A stretch of DNA of 64,000 nucleotides. It comes from Eublepharis macularius. Taxonomy: Eukaryota; Chordata; Lepidosauria; Squamata; Eublepharidae. This document shows, piece by piece, positions 10,993 through 21,624 of this stretch (positions are counted from its first letter, which is position 1; the number at the start of each line of letters is the position of its first letter). The notes below the pieces were generated by a model that was not told where the DNA came from, did not search any database, and saw only the letters and a program-made list of their open reading frames with translations. A program made the position numbers and the translations under genes. The DNA is taken from contig NC_072798.1 of the NCBI RefSeq assembly GCF_028583425.1, positions 11,100,501 to 11,164,500 on the forward strand, in the 5' to 3' direction.

Positions 10993-11489
10993 AAAGTCCA
11001 TATAGAGTTACAGATTAACTTGCATGGAAAATTTGCTCAGGCTCGTTTGGTTTTTGGGACATCTTTTCCATTTTCTGGCAGCACCACTTCAGCGCAGTAA
11101 TTCAAGCTCAAGGTCTTTGAGAAATATCTTGCAGAAGCCAAGTATATATTTTCAGGAAGGGGCCATTGCAGGCCTCAGGACTGGAGTCAAAACCAAGTCC
11201 CTGTTTCCCATGAAACCACAGCAGCTGTTCCCAGGAAGGCTTCACAACCCCCCAGACAAGACCAGGATCCTTGCTAGCAAATGGTGGCAGCTTGGCTTTT
11301 GCTGTGGCTGACAAACAGCGAAGTGGACTGAAGAGATGCCTGGGGCCCTGGCAGAGCCTGAGAGAACAAGACACAAAGCAACTTCAGGCCCAGTTTCTTC
11401 AATTAAAAATATCAGCTACTCTACTGAAAATGACAAGCCTAACAGGCAACTCTTCAATCTTCAATCTTCAACAGGGTTAAAGGCAGAAG

Positions 11490-11729
11490 GAAAGCCAGAA
11501 GGAGTTCAGACAGAGTTCAATCCCTCCCTGCCTCCAGTTGCCAAGACGATTGATTGCAGCAGGTGCCAGACTGTCTGGCTTGTCGAACGGCTGCCGAAGG
11601 CAACGAATGGGGCTTGCAATGACCACCTATTTGTTTAGGATGGGGCCTCACGAACAGCTTGTTCGAGAACAGCAGATTAGGTTGTTCGTTGGTTTTTTCT
11701 GTTCGTAATGCTGTTCGTGCCCATGTCTA
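11490..11729 (-). mobile_element. Truncated hAT-like element (GGGCACGAAC family)
   Basis: The right end 'GTTCGTGCCCATGTCTA' and the arm words 'CACGAACAGCTTGTTCG' and 'CCAGACTGTCTGGC' match the left arm of 62669-63386 in reverse complement. The left end is not recognisable, so the copy is truncated or rearranged. Confidence 0.7.
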
Positions 11730-12275
11730 GTCAAAACTCCAGAGTAGCTCATGGAGGCCAGAATGGTTCTTCCAAATCGATTCCGGCACACACTGGGCAT
11801 GCTCAGTTTGGATCATTGAAAGCAGGGCCACTCTAGGAAGCCAAATCGCATGCTCCAAGCCTCTGGCATGGAGGCTGAGCAGCATCTTCACTGGCTGCTG
11901 GCCATATGTGACCTCAGTGTAGAATGCCTCCAGGTCTCCCTGAGGTTCTCTATCACCTTGGCTTGTGTGCTCTGGAATTCCAGTGCAGCAAACTGGCACA
12001 TTTGTATTGCCTGATGGCTTCACCAGATGATCAGGGTCTCCAAGGCAGCTCCTAGATCACCTAAAGGGTGTCTCAGGATGCTCTTGGAGGCTGTTCCACA
12101 TGGCCTGGTTACATTTGGCTGGGACAGCAGGCAGTGAAAATGTTGCCTTCTCTGGTATCAAATTACAGAATTTTTAGAAGGGACTGGAATATTCGCTCCT
12201 TGCAGAAGGTGTCTCGGTCGCACTCTGAAAATGCTTCCTTTTCCGATTTTCTCTGGGGTGAAATTTAGGGGCATT
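11730..12275. other. Repeat-poor stretch
   Basis: No gene or known repeat recognised. The minus-strand open frame near 11727-12023 has no family signature. Confidence 0.35.
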
Positions 12276-12278
12276 TCT

Positions 12279-12492
12279 AGGGTTGCCAGGTTGAGAAATT
12301 CCTGGATATTTTGTGGGTGGAGCCTGGAGAGGAGAGGATTTGAGGAGGGAAAGGGCCTCAGTGGGGTATAATGCAAAATAATCCACCCTCTAAAGCAGCC
12401 ATTTTCTCCAGGAGAACTGATTTCTGTAGGCTTCAAAATCAGTTGTAATTCGGGGAGATCTCCAGCTACCATCTGGAGATTGGCAACCCTAG
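12279..12492 (-). mobile_element. Small hAT-like MITE (AGGGTTGCCA family)
   Basis: 'AGGGTTGCCAGG' to 'GATTGGCAACCCTAG', in the orientation opposite to 10045-10253 judged by the interior 'TTTTCTCCAGGAGAACTGA'. Flanks GCATTTCT (12271-12278) and GTATTTCT (12493-12500) agree in seven of eight bases. Confidence 0.75.
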
Positions 12493-12493
12493 G

Positions 12494-13070
12494 TATTTCT
12501 AGCCTTTCTATTGCCCCCCCTTAACTAAATTGACACCCACACAATACTTGGAAATGTCACAATTAACCCTGAACAAACACAAAAATAATAGAGGTGAAAC
12601 GCTCTGCCGCATTCCAATTCAAGCAAAATCTTGAGGCACGGCAGACCCTATTTAAATCCACCCTAAAGCCATCCCTTCCTAATGATTTGCAAAACTGACA
12701 GGTTTTATTCATATATTTCACCAGGCACACTGAGCCCTGAGGGCCTGGGAACAGCTTCTCCCCAGTTCCTGGGGGAATTCATGCAAATGCCAAGTCCTTC
12801 ACTAAAGAGAGATTTCATACCATAGAATAACAAGGATGTCGCAGCTCAGAATTGAGGAGCACTGAACTGTGGGATGGGGGCGGGGAGCTATGCAGTTCTG
12901 TCTCGCTGTATTGGTGCATCTACTTTCCTGAGAACAATTTTGCAAAAGACACTATTTCCTCTAGCTTCAGTACATATATTTAACAGATGTCAGGTGCCAC
13001 AAGGCTCAAACAAAGTATCCTGTAGGAAAGCATGGCCCTAAACAAATTGACCAAGTGTCTGCATGTGGTA
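12494..13070. other. Repeat-poor stretch
   Basis: No gene or familiar repeat recognised apart from short low-complexity runs. Confidence 0.35.
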
Positions 13071-13122
13071 AGGTTGCCAGCTATGGCCTGGGGAATTGCT
13101 GGAAGTTTGGAGACAGTACCTA

Positions 13123-13323
13123 GGCCGATTCCACACGGCTTACCTGAAGCCGGGACGTTGCGAAACATGCCGAAAAAATTGCGGAAGATCAGTTTTCTCG
13201 CATGAGTTTTGCGTGACATCACGCAAAACTCGCATGAGAAAATGCGATCTTCCGCGTTTTTCCCGGCATGTTCCGCAATGTTCCGCAACGTCCTGGCTTC
13301 AGGTAAGCCATGTGGAATCGGCC
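13123..13323. mobile_element. Perfect-armed palindromic MITE (GGCCGATTCCACAC family)
   Basis: The 201-bp element begins 'GGCCGATTCCACACGGC' and ends in its complement. The arms pair almost throughout ('GCGGAAGATC' with 'GATCTTCCGC'; central 'TTGCGTGACATCACGCAA'). The 3-bp flank CTA is duplicated (13120-13122 and 13324-13326). Three shorter relatives lie at 30218, 37025 and 38171. The open frames crossing it result from its symmetry. A PIF/Harbinger-type origin fits the 3-bp duplication but is inference. Confidence 0.8.
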
Positions 13324-13329
13324 CTAGTA

Positions 13330-14690
13330 TTACCCTGCTGGCACAGATGTGGCCCACACACCGCAGCAACTTCCATTCTGCAAAAAACAGAACGAGGATG
13401 GAGGAAGGAAGGAAGTGTGCTCCTCTGTAAGATTAAAAAGATTTTGAAGATTAAACTTCAGCTGAAACCAGAGACTTTTCTGTTGGGAATAACGGACAGC
13501 CAGCTGGAAAAAAGTTTTAGAACACTGCTTTTATACTTTATTACAGCAGCAACAGTACTTTATGCACAAAAGTGGAAAACTACATCATTACCTACAGTGG
13601 CTGACAAAAGTTTAGGAGTTTGCGTCAATGGCAAAACTGCATTGATTAGCGAATAAAGAATACTGTAGGGTATAAATTGCAGAAATCTGAAAACAAGCAA
13701 CTCTAGGATCCCGTAGATTCTATAGTAACCAGTTTCTCTATGGCATAGTTTCCACTGAAACTTAGAGTGGCATGACATCACTTCCAGGTTAAACTCAGAA
13801 ATGATGTCATGCCATCAACATGACAGCAACCCCATGTCCCTCCCCCTAGTATCTCAATGGGTGCCAGGTGTTAGCTGGCAACCCTATCGCGTAAACGAAT
13901 AGTAAGTTTATGCACAGAAATTCCTGGACTGCTGTGGTTTGGGGGACTTATAGTTTTATTAGTCTTCTGGTTCAGCATAGGGAGTGCCAAAACTATGTTC
14001 CAGATGAATCTTATTAAAGAGAAGACAGCAAAAGACTACAACAGCTGCCCCACTGTGAGAGAGTCCAGGGCAACTTTTCCACCTTGATTGACATCTTAAA
14101 TTTTCCCTTCAATTTCAGTGTGATTAAGCATGCCAACATTGTCTAAATTGGGGCCAGAGGGTCCATTCATTTCTCTCTATATATGTTTTGCAGGAGGTGA
14201 AAAAAAAATTCTTAAAGAATCCGACCTTTTCCTTAAAACACCAGTTAGTTTTCATTTCGGCATTCTCCAAGGGGCAGCGACTGCACACACTGCCACAGAG
14301 AAAGATAATTGAAAGAAAAATTGATTTTATTGCCTGTAATAAAAAAAAAAGTCTCTTATTGCACTTTACAAATTACTCATAATTACAATTGTCTGGAGAG
14401 CGTCTTATCAGCCGGAGTGGGATACAGCTAAGCTGGACACACAATAGCATTTTGTGGGTGATGGTTTAACAATGGAGTCTGCCATTAACGGCCATGTAAA
14501 TTAACACTGAATGGCAGTGTTAGAATTAGCTTTATGAAGCTAATTTGATTCTTGTGGGCCACCAGCAGTTCAGGCAAGGGAAGCGAGGAAGAGGTGCCCT
14601 CACTTGTCTTCCCTTTTGCCTGGTCTTCTGCAGTCTCTTTGGCCCCCAGTTGGGACTTCCTACCGACAAAACCATGATAACATGGGAAAA
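13330..14690. other. Repeat-poor stretch, possible conserved non-coding block
   Basis: Only small fragments are recognisable, such as an AGGGTTGCCA-type end near 13870-13887 ('GCTGGCAACCCTA'). The block 14340-14560 is AT-rich, repeat-free and carries ordered homeodomain-like words ('CTCATAATTACAATTG', 'TAAATTAACACTG'). No exon structure. Confidence 0.35.
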
Positions 14691-14998
14691 CATAAGAATA
14701 TAAGAAGAGCCTTGATGGGTCAGACCGGTTGTCCAGCATCTTGTATCACATAGTGCCAGCAACACGGCATAGAGAACAAGGCTTTCACCTGATGTTGCCT
14801 CCTAGCACTGGTACAAAGAGGTATATTGGAATTTTCCTCCAAGCCAGATTGGCCAGGGATCTTAGAAGGGTTTTTTTGCCTTCCTCTGGGCACTAAGCAG
14901 GGGTCACTGGGGGAGTGGGGGTAGCTGTGAATTTTCTGAATTGTGCAGAGTTTGCACTAGATGACCTTTGGGGTCCCTTCCAGCTCTGTGATTCGAAG
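14690..14998 (+). mobile_element. CR1-type LINE 3' ends, two fragments
   Basis: 14700-14770 carries 'GATGGGTCAGACCGGTTGTC', a common LINE 3' motif in reptiles. 14841-14998 carries 'GGCCAGGGATCTTAGAAGG' and the CR1 terminal phrase 'CACTAGATGACCTTTGGGG...CTCTGTGATTC'. 5' truncated, no open frame. Confidence 0.65.
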
Positions 14999-15158
14999 TA
15001 TGTGCCAAATGTACAATGTGGTTGAGCTGCTAGCGCTCAATTTATTGTCTCCATCTCCATTTGACACCTTCATTCATAACCTTCCAATGTGCGAACTAGT
15101 CGATGCTCTGAGATTCCAGCCTGCCCCCCTGAGAATGAGAATCCAAACCTGGGTCTCA

Positions 15159-15517
15159 GAGTTAAACTACAAGAGATGAATTACACGAGGATGCTCACGT
15201 GAAGGGAGTCGCAATGTTAGCCGGGAAGCTGAGTTTTAAAAGAAATTGGAAGGCTCGGTCAATTTCCTCTCTACAGAGTCAGGGTTTGTTTGTTTCCTCT
15301 TTGCCTCCTAGAAGAGGAGGTGAAACTGACAGAGCCTTCAGGAGGCAAAGAGGGAATGAGCAAACCCTTTGAGGAGTGATCTTTGCTGGTTCTGTAGAGA
15401 GGGGAAATTGACAGAGCTTTCCGGTCTCTTTTAAAACTCAGCTTCCCGGCTAACATTGCAAGTGCGTCTCCCTTCACATGCGTGTCCTCATGTAATTTGC
15501 CTCTTGTAGTTTAACTC
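15159..15517. mobile_element. Foldback element (GAGTTAAACTACAAGAG termini)
   Basis: The 359-bp element has inverted arms 'GAGTTAAACTACAAGAGATG' and 'CCTCTTGTAGTTTAACTC'. Complementarity extends inward through 'GCTAACATTGC' and 'CTTCCCGGC'. TCA flanks both ends (15156-15158 and 15518-15520), a 3-bp duplication. No coding frame. Sister copies: 18517-18891 and, more diverged, 49995-50415. Confidence 0.8.
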
Positions 15518-15617
15518 TCAGGGCCAAAGCCTGTCAACCTTATCTGGACATGATTGCTATCTCCAATTGAGCATGACAAAGTTCACAAATGATGCTCTGT
15601 ATAGGTACAGAATACAG

Positions 15618-15868
15618 AGAGCCAGTTTGATGTACTGCTTAAGAGCGGCAGGACTCTAATCTGGAGAGCCAGGTTTGATTCTCCACTCCTCCACTTGAAG
15701 CCAGCTGGGTGACCTGGGGTCAGTCATAGCTTCTAGGAGCTCTCTTAGCCCCACCCACCTAACAGGGTTATTATTGTTGTGGAGATAATAATGACATACT
15801 TTGTAAACCGCTTTGATTGGGCATTCAGTTGTCCTGAAGGGCAGTATATAAATCAAATGTTGTTGGGG
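15618..15868 (+). mobile_element. tRNA-derived SINE (GTT-tailed)
   Basis: 'GAGCCAGTTTGATGTACTGC' to 'TATATAAATCAAATGTTGTT'. The copy is full length, with B box 'GGTTTGATTCTCC'. Confidence 0.85.
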
Positions 15869-16129
15869 CTTAAGAACGAACAAAATGCTACGTTCTGCTC
15901 CCCAACTCAACCGCTTCATCTAGAGGCTGGAGACAGGACCTGGAACTGTCATTTCATGTATATCAAGTGACTCTAAGGTATTAACGATGGTCAATTGATC
16001 TCCCTGCTCTCTTCCTCTTTCTCTCTCCAAGTAATGTCCAACACAGAAAACCATCAAACCATCAAGAAAAGCATCAAAGACAGTTAAACTGAATGGTGCC
16101 TGAATGCAGAGGTTCCCCTTGGTCACTGT

Positions 16130-16270
16130 TAGATCTCTCCTCCATGAATCTTTCTAATCTCCTGTTAAAACTGACTATGCCAGTGGCCATCACTCCTTCC
16201 TCTGGCAACCAATTCCAGATTTTAATCATTCATCCAGTAAAGAAGTATTTCCTTGTATAAAGAAGAATGA
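16130..16270 (-). mobile_element. CR1-type LINE fragment
   Basis: The plus strand reads 'CCAGTGGCCATCACTCC' and 'GGCAACCAATTCCA' and 'AAGAAGTATTTCCTTGTA', the antisense of the CR1 segment that encodes the C-terminal 'KKYFF...NWLPEEGVMA' region. An opposite-strand counterpart lies at 17210-17330. Confidence 0.6.
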
Positions 16271-16478
16271 TGCTACCAGCAGGGAGAGGGGGAGAAACAG
16301 ATGAAAAAGTGACTCTGAAAAGCTGAGAGGGATCAACGTCCCTGGAGGCTCCAGGAAAATCCAAGATCTTAGAACAAGAAACTGGCACACTAGCAAACCC
16401 AGCTGGGGAACCATGGTGGGAAGCAAGAGGCTACGTGGGACAAAGGTTGACAGATTGAAGAGCTGCTGCAGCATAGCG

Positions 16479-16917
16479 GCTAAGTAGTTGGGCTGCGAAC
16501 TCTCCTGGTTTGACTCCTACTACTGCAATGAACTCCGCAGGTAGCCATGGGGATGCAGTAAGTGGTTGGGCTTCAAATCAGCACTCTGCTAGTTCAACTC
16601 ACACTACTGCCATGAGCTCAGTAGTTGGCCATGGGTAAGTGGTTGGGCTGCTAATCAGCACTCTGCTGGTTCAGCTCCCACTACTGCCATGAGCTCAGTA
16701 GTTGGCCATGGGTAAGTGGTTGGGCTGCTAATCAGCACTCTGCTGGTTCAGCTCCCACTACTGCCATGAGCTCAGCAGGTGGCCTTGGGTAAGCCACTCC
16801 TCTCAGCTCCAGCTCCCCAGCTTTATTGTGGGGATAATAACACTGATTTTGTTCACCATTCTGAGAGTGGCACTAATCTGTCCATAAGGGCTGTATATAA
16901 GCATACTCTTGTTGTAA
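16479..16917 (+). mobile_element. tRNA-derived SINE with a head repeated four times
   Basis: The promoter-like head 'TAAGTGGTTGGGCTGCTAATC' to 'GGTTCAGCTCCCACTACTGC' recurs with starts near 16481, 16559, 16636 and 16713 (period 77-78 bp). Only the last unit continues into a SINE body ('GCCACTCCTCTCAGCTCC', 'GTGGGGATAATAACACTG', 'GTATATAAGCA'). The two middle units are almost identical, implying recent unequal exchange or replication slippage. This family differs from the GTT-tailed SINE in the head but shares the 'GGGGATAATAA' core. Confidence 0.7.
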
Positions 16918-16929
16918 CTATGATGGAAT

Positions 16930-17187
16930 AATGATGATAATAATAACAGTAATAACAACATTCAATTTATATACCACCCTTCAGGACAACTTAGTGACAC
17001 AGAGTGGTTTACAAAGTGTGTTATTATCATTTTCACGACAATCACCCTGTGAGGTGTGTGGGGCTGAGAGTGGGGCCAAGAAGTTGTGACTAGGTCACCT
17101 AGTTGGCTTCAAGCGGAGGAGTGGCAAATCAAACCCATTTCTCCAGATTAGAGTCCAGCCACTCTTAACCACTACACCAGACTGCCT
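16930..17187 (-). mobile_element. tRNA-derived SINE (GTT-tailed)
   Basis: Reverse-complement copy: 'AACAACATTCAATTTATATACC' region (tail) to 'CTCTTAACCACTACACCAG' (head). It lies 13 bp from the preceding SINE in the opposite orientation. Confidence 0.85.
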
Positions 17188-17209
17188 CTTCTTTATACAT
17201 GGAAATACT

Positions 17210-17345
17210 TCTTTACTCAACAAGTGAATAAAATATGGAATTGGTTGTAGTGATGGCCACTGGTATAGGCAGCTTTAACAGGAGATTAGAAAGATTCCTA
17301 GAGGAGAGGGCTATCAGGAAGACCCCTCTTTGAGATGGAGGTATC
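17210..17345 (+). mobile_element. CR1-type LINE fragment
   Basis: 'GGAAATACTTCTTTACTCAA', 'GGAATTGGTTGTAGTGATGG' and 'CAGGAGATTAGAAAG' match the reverse complement of 16130-16270. Confidence 0.6.
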
Positions 17346-17794
17346 CTCTCTGAGATGGAAGAAAGAGAATTCAGCGATATGATTTTGATACTTTGTGCCC
17401 ATTCAGCTAACAGTGGGGCTTTCCCCTAGTGCAAGAGTTCTTGCATCAGGGAAGGCACTTGTATACACGGAAAGTGCCACCATCTATAATGTTACAGTCA
17501 CTGCATGTACATCTGAACATGTGAAACAAACCCCACAATTCATAGAGGTACTGGTTCCTAGTTTCATACTGAAATGCCTGTTGGCTCTTTCTTGCAACCA
17601 GATATGCATATGCACAGGTAGGATGTATCTGCATTCACTTAGGAGCAGGGCTGCAATGTACTGGATATGTCCTTTTCTATACTCCTGTTGATTGTATACC
17701 TTCCACGGTAGGGAGAAGTAACTGGATTCAATTGCTTAGTGAGAGGGTTTCTGGAGGGAGGCTGGCCAAGAAACAATCACTCTTGGCCCTTGTA

Positions 17795-17932
17795 AAGTAG
17801 TAAAGAGTCCAGTAGCACCTTTAAGACTAACCAATTTTATTGTAGCATACGCTTTTGAGAACCACAGCTCTCTTTGTCAGACTGGACTCTTTACTATTTA
17901 GCAACTACAAACTAACACAGCTAACTCCAAGG
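17795..17932. mobile_element. Palindromic repeat (TAGTAGCACC family)
   Basis: The outer arms 'TAGTAAAGAGTCCAGTAGC' and 'ACTGGACTCTTTACTATT' are inverted. Between them is 'AAGACTAACCAATTTTATTG' and 'GAGAACCACAGCTCTCTT'. Further copies or fragments: 7446, 27970, 40760, 45745 and 48941. Confidence 0.65.
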
Positions 17933-18459
17933 GATCCAAGGGAGCCTGCAAAAGCGGGGAGGGCAGAATATAAATATAATAAATTAAATTGGTTGTAGAC
18001 TTTAGATCCAGGGTGTGTCCTTTGTAGTGTTATAATTAGGCAGTCAATGATTGATCTCTTTATTTTGTTGATTTTAAAAAAACATATCACCATGTACACA
18101 AACACAGGCATGAGCCATAGCTCTGCATAAGAGCATGTGTTATGCATACAGAAGAGCTGAAGCTCAGTCCCTGCTATCTTCCCTTAAAAGATCTCAAGGT
18201 GTTCAGAAAGACCCTTCTCTTCCTGAGACCCTGGGGAGCAGCTGCCAGACAATGGGATTATTTCAGAATAGAAAAGAACCAACAGTCTGACTTGATATTT
18301 GACAGGTTTGTCAGTTCTTATGAGCTGCAGAGACGGAGCTCCATTGTCTTCTGACCTTTGATTCAGGGCAGGAAAAGGAAATGTTTCATCACTCAACAAG
18401 TAATTTCATTGTGGAATTCACTACTAGCAGATATAATGATGGTTGTGAGCATAGATGGT

Positions 18460-18920
18460 CACACATGAAGGTGCCTTATACTGAATCAGACCATCAAGGT
18501 CAACATTCTCTACTGAGAGCTAAGCTAGAAGAGATGAATTACATGAGGATGCGCATGTGAAGGGAGTCGCAATGTTAGCTGGGAAGCTGAGTTTTAAAAG
18601 AGATTGGAAAGCTTTTGTCAATCTCTCCTCTCTACAGAGTCAGCAAAGATCACTCCTCAGAGGGTTTGCTAATTTCCTCTTTGCCTCCCGAAGTTTCTGT
18701 CTATTTCACCTCCCCTTCTAGGAGGCAAAGAGGAAATACACAAGCCCTCTGAGGAGGGATCTTTGCTGGCTCTTTAGAGAGGGGAAACTGACAAAGACTT
18801 CCCATCTCTTTTAAAACTTAGCTTCCCGACTAACATTGCGACTCCCATCATGTGAGCATCCTCGTGTAATTCATCTCTTGTAGTTCAGCTCTCAGACTGG
18901 CAGTGGGTGTCCGTTACACG
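18460..18920 (-). mobile_element. tRNA-Ala-like SINE fragment, split by a foldback
   Basis: 'AAGGTGCCTTATACTGAATC' and 'CATCAAGGTCAACATTCTCT' stop at 18516. 'GACTGGCAGTGGGTGTCC' resumes at 18895, as in the uninterrupted consensus. The intervening DNA is the foldback 18517-18891. Confidence 0.6.
18517..18891. mobile_element. Foldback element, sister of 15159-15517
   Basis: 'GAGCTAAGCTAGAAGAGATG' pairs with 'CATCTCTTGTAGTTCAGCTC'. The interior matches 15159-15517 ('AAGGGAGTCGCAATGTTAGC', 'CTTTGCCTCC'). Flanks are TGA and TCA, suggesting a 3-bp duplication with one change. Confidence 0.75.
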
Positions 18921-19411
18921 TGTTGCTCTCTGGGTGATGAGAAATATGTTTATGAGTACAGGGGGTCCACCAGCCCCTGAGGAAGTCATCAAGACGAAAT
19001 CTGCCACTTAGCCGGTTGCAGTTAGGGCTGCTTTTTGGTTGGACACCATAAATAATATCTGGGAAGACACCTATATGAAAAGAAAAGAGAAGAAAAGATA
19101 AAAACACACTAAGGATCATAAGTGATTCATACTTACCACCTCTTCTACCCACGGAGTACTTGCCTTGTTCCAAAGAGGATCGGAGCGAGGCATGGAGTTC
19201 CCTGCATGGATTGAACTGTGAGAAAAGGACATTCTTAGAAATAATTTAAGTATATGAATGCACTATTTGCACACTGTATGAATTTTTCATGCATATTTGA
19301 TATAGTGATTGTCCTTTTGCTAGGAAAAAATAATAATATAATATTTTTCTTAATATCCGGGTGATTCTTCATTGTGTACATTTTGTTCTATACCGGGTAT
19401 TGCCTTATTGT

Positions 19412-19470
19412 ATTGCACATTGAAATCAATAGGCTTAGACTGGAGTAACTCTGCTTAGGATTGCACTGAG
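19412..19470 (+). repeat. Half copy of the 'GCAATCCTAAGCAGAG' palindrome
   Basis: 'TTGAAATCAATAGGCTTAG' then 'GAGTAACTCTGCTTAGG' and 'ATTGCACTG' is one arm of the 88-bp palindrome seen complete at 35752-35839. Confidence 0.65.
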
Positions 19471-19534
19471 AGGAGGAGACCTTCTGCATGCCAATCAGAT
19501 GTACTACCATTGAGCCATGACCCCACCCCAAAGC

Positions 19535-19780
19535 CCCTCCCTTAAAAGGGGCTCAGACAGATTCATGGAAGAGAAGCCCATCAACATGCAAACACCATAA
19601 ATCTGTGAACAAACCATGTCAGGAGGCAGCATCAAAGGAAGGTCTTGGCCTCTATGCCTTTCTCATTGGCTTTCCCGGGCAACTAGTTGGCCAGTGTGTG
19701 AAGCAGAATGCTGGACTGGATGGACCAGTGCTTGGATCCATCAGGGTTTTTTTGGGGTGGGGGCACTTATACTCTTATGT
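19535..19780 (+). mobile_element. CR1-type LINE 3' end
   Basis: 'GGCTCAGACAGATTCATGG', 'CTCATTGGCTTTCCCGGG' and 'GCTGGACTGGATGGACCAG' are typical of a reptile CR1/L3-like 3' end. 5' truncated. A tRNA-Ala-like SINE fragment ('CTTCTGCATGCCAATCAG', 19480-19527) precedes it. Confidence 0.6.
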
Positions 19781-20261
19781 GTTTATGCCTGCACTGCACA
19801 CAGCTCTTTTTGTCCTGCATTTCCTTGGACAAATCCTTCAGTAACAAACCATGCCAAATTACAACCAGGTGGCTGGAACCATCTAAGGCAGACATTACAA
19901 GTTTATTTTAAGCATTAGCATAATGCTGATTACCTCCTCGTAGATGAGCTGAGTTTCCTCTTATAAGTTATTGCTTTCGGGTTACCTGCAAACCCACAGG
20001 CAACGCCGTAATGACAGCATTTCAACTCTGGGTCTGTTTACAATGCAAAGAGTCAATTAAGAAAACGTCTCCCCCCGCCGCACGAACACAATAGTACCGA
20101 TTATAACTGCGTCTCATAAGAACAAAATTGCTCAGTTTCAGCATCCTAGTTCCAAAAGAGGCCTGCCAGGTTCCTGTGCAAACTCGCAAGCAAGACAGCA
20201 AGTCAAGCAAGGTTTGTCCCTGATATCTAGTATTCTTAGGGATCTTTCTGTTATTGTTGTA

Positions 20262-20733
20262 CTAGCCAGTTTGGCTAGGGCAGGGGTGGGCAAATTGTGG
20301 CCCGCGGGCCACATGCGGCCCACTACAGAGTTTTTTGTGGCCCGCCAAGACAATCAGAAAAATCTGCCTTGAACCGAGATTTGCAGCTATAGATGATATG
20401 AAATTAGCACAATAAATAAATTGAATAAAACTACCACTATTTTATTTAATTTATATTTATTGATTTTTATGATACAATTTATACCTTTTCTGAAATGCAA
20501 AGTTAACTAATGAATGCAATCATTTTAAAAGTTGCGGCCCTCCGCTAACCTCCGCTCCCACAAAGTGGCCCCCGAGCCAAAACAATTGCCCACCGCTGGG
20601 CTAGGAGATCCTGATGATGTTTTGCCATCTTCTGGGCATGGAATAAGGGTCACTGGGTGTGAGTGTGTGTGTGGGGGGGTGTAGTTGTGAACTTCCTGCA
20701 TTGTGCAGGGGGTTGAACTAGATGACTCTAGAG
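20262..20733 (+). mobile_element. CR1 LINE 3' end, split by a hAT-like element
   Basis: 'CCAGTTTGGCTAGGG' is followed by the hAT 20281-20598. CR1 resumes with 'GATCCTGATGATGTTTTGCC' and 'GGGGGTTGAACTAGATGAC', the order seen unbroken at 56660-56790. Confidence 0.75.
20281..20598. mobile_element. Non-autonomous hAT-like element (CAGGGGTGGGCAAA type)
   Basis: 'CAGGGGTGGGCAAATTGTGG' pairs with the terminal 'CAATTGCCCACCGCTG'. GGCTAGGG (20273-20280) and GGCTAGGA (20599-20606) give an 8-bp duplication with one mismatch. The 318-bp element is AT-rich inside, with no coding frame. The termini are of the Charlie/MER type. Confidence 0.8.
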
Positions 20734-21263
20734 CAGAGGTGGCAAACTGCGGCTCGAGAGTCACATGTGGCTCTTCTAGACATACGGTGCGGTTCCCAGG
20801 GGTCTCTGAGTATCGCCATGGTCATACATTTTATTTTTGTCTAGTTTATTTCCCTCCCTTTCCTTCCTTTCCTCCTTTCTTTCCATGTCTTCCCCTCCCT
20901 TTCCTTCTTTCTTTCCATGTCTTTCATATTTTCAATAAAAATATTGGGGTTGCCAGGTCTGACTCAGAAAATATCTGGGGACTTTGGGGGTGAAGCCTAG
21001 CAAGGATGTGACGTGATGTTTGTGATGTCACTTCCAAGTCAAAGGTCAGGTGATTGCTCTTCCCAAGCTCCACCCCTTCAAATGATGTCATTTCCAGCAT
21101 ACTGCACCAAAACCCCACCCCTTTCTGTGATGTCACTTTCAGGACATTCCCCTAAACCCACCTCCTCATCTGAAGTCACTTCAATGCATCATGTCTTTTG
21201 GCTCTCAAACATCTGATGTTTATTCTATGTGGCTCTTCCATTAAGCAAGTTTGGCCACCCCTG
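20734..21263. mobile_element. Non-autonomous hAT-like element (CAGAGGTGGCAAACTG), composite
   Basis: 'CAGAGGTGGCAAACTGCGG' pairs with 'AGTTTGGCCACCCCTG' at the right end. 'GTGGCTC' words mark both arms. Part of the interior (about 20943-21180) is a further repeat-like segment with 'GATGTCACTTCC' words. The flanks do not form a duplication, so one junction may be rearranged. Confidence 0.65.
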
Positions 21264-21449
21264 ATATATCAGATGTACCGTTGTGATAACATTCATTAAT
21301 AATATCCTATGGGTGCTCCAAACTCTGTAGGAATGTGGATAATTTTGTCCAGGGACAGTGACGACAAAGAAAGAGAAGGAAAATGGTGCTGAGAACAGCA
21401 TCATCAATCCAGCATCATCAATCCAGTATAAATATAACATCATCATCAA

Positions 21450-21530
21450 CAACAACAACAATAATAACACTAACAACAACATTTGATTTATATACCACCC
21501 TTCAGGACAATTTAACACCCGCTCAGAGGG
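21450..21530 (-). mobile_element. 3' fragment of the GTT-tailed SINE
   Basis: 'AACAACATTTGATTTATATA' and 'CACCCTTCAGGACAATTTAA' on the plus strand, preceded by an AAC/ATC microsatellite that is the SINE tail. The body is missing. Confidence 0.75.
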
Positions 21531-21624
21531 GCTATTTCAGTCCTAGCCACTCCTATCACCACCCAGTATGCGTCAAGAGGGAGGATTATTATGGTTACCC
21601 TGTATTTCAAATTCATTCTCTTTC

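Noticed and set aside
11186..11193. GTCAAAAC as target duplication for the hAT-like end at 11729 (GTCAAAAC at 11730-11737)
   Set aside because: The eight bases match, but no TIR-like sequence follows at 11194, so the match may be chance.
13096..13656. 186-codon open frame
   Set aside because: The first 75 codons are the palindromic MITE 13123-13323. The remainder has no family signature and no splice context.
16479..16790. CRISPR-like direct repeats
   Set aside because: The 77-bp units are contiguous without spacers and are SINE heads in vertebrate DNA.
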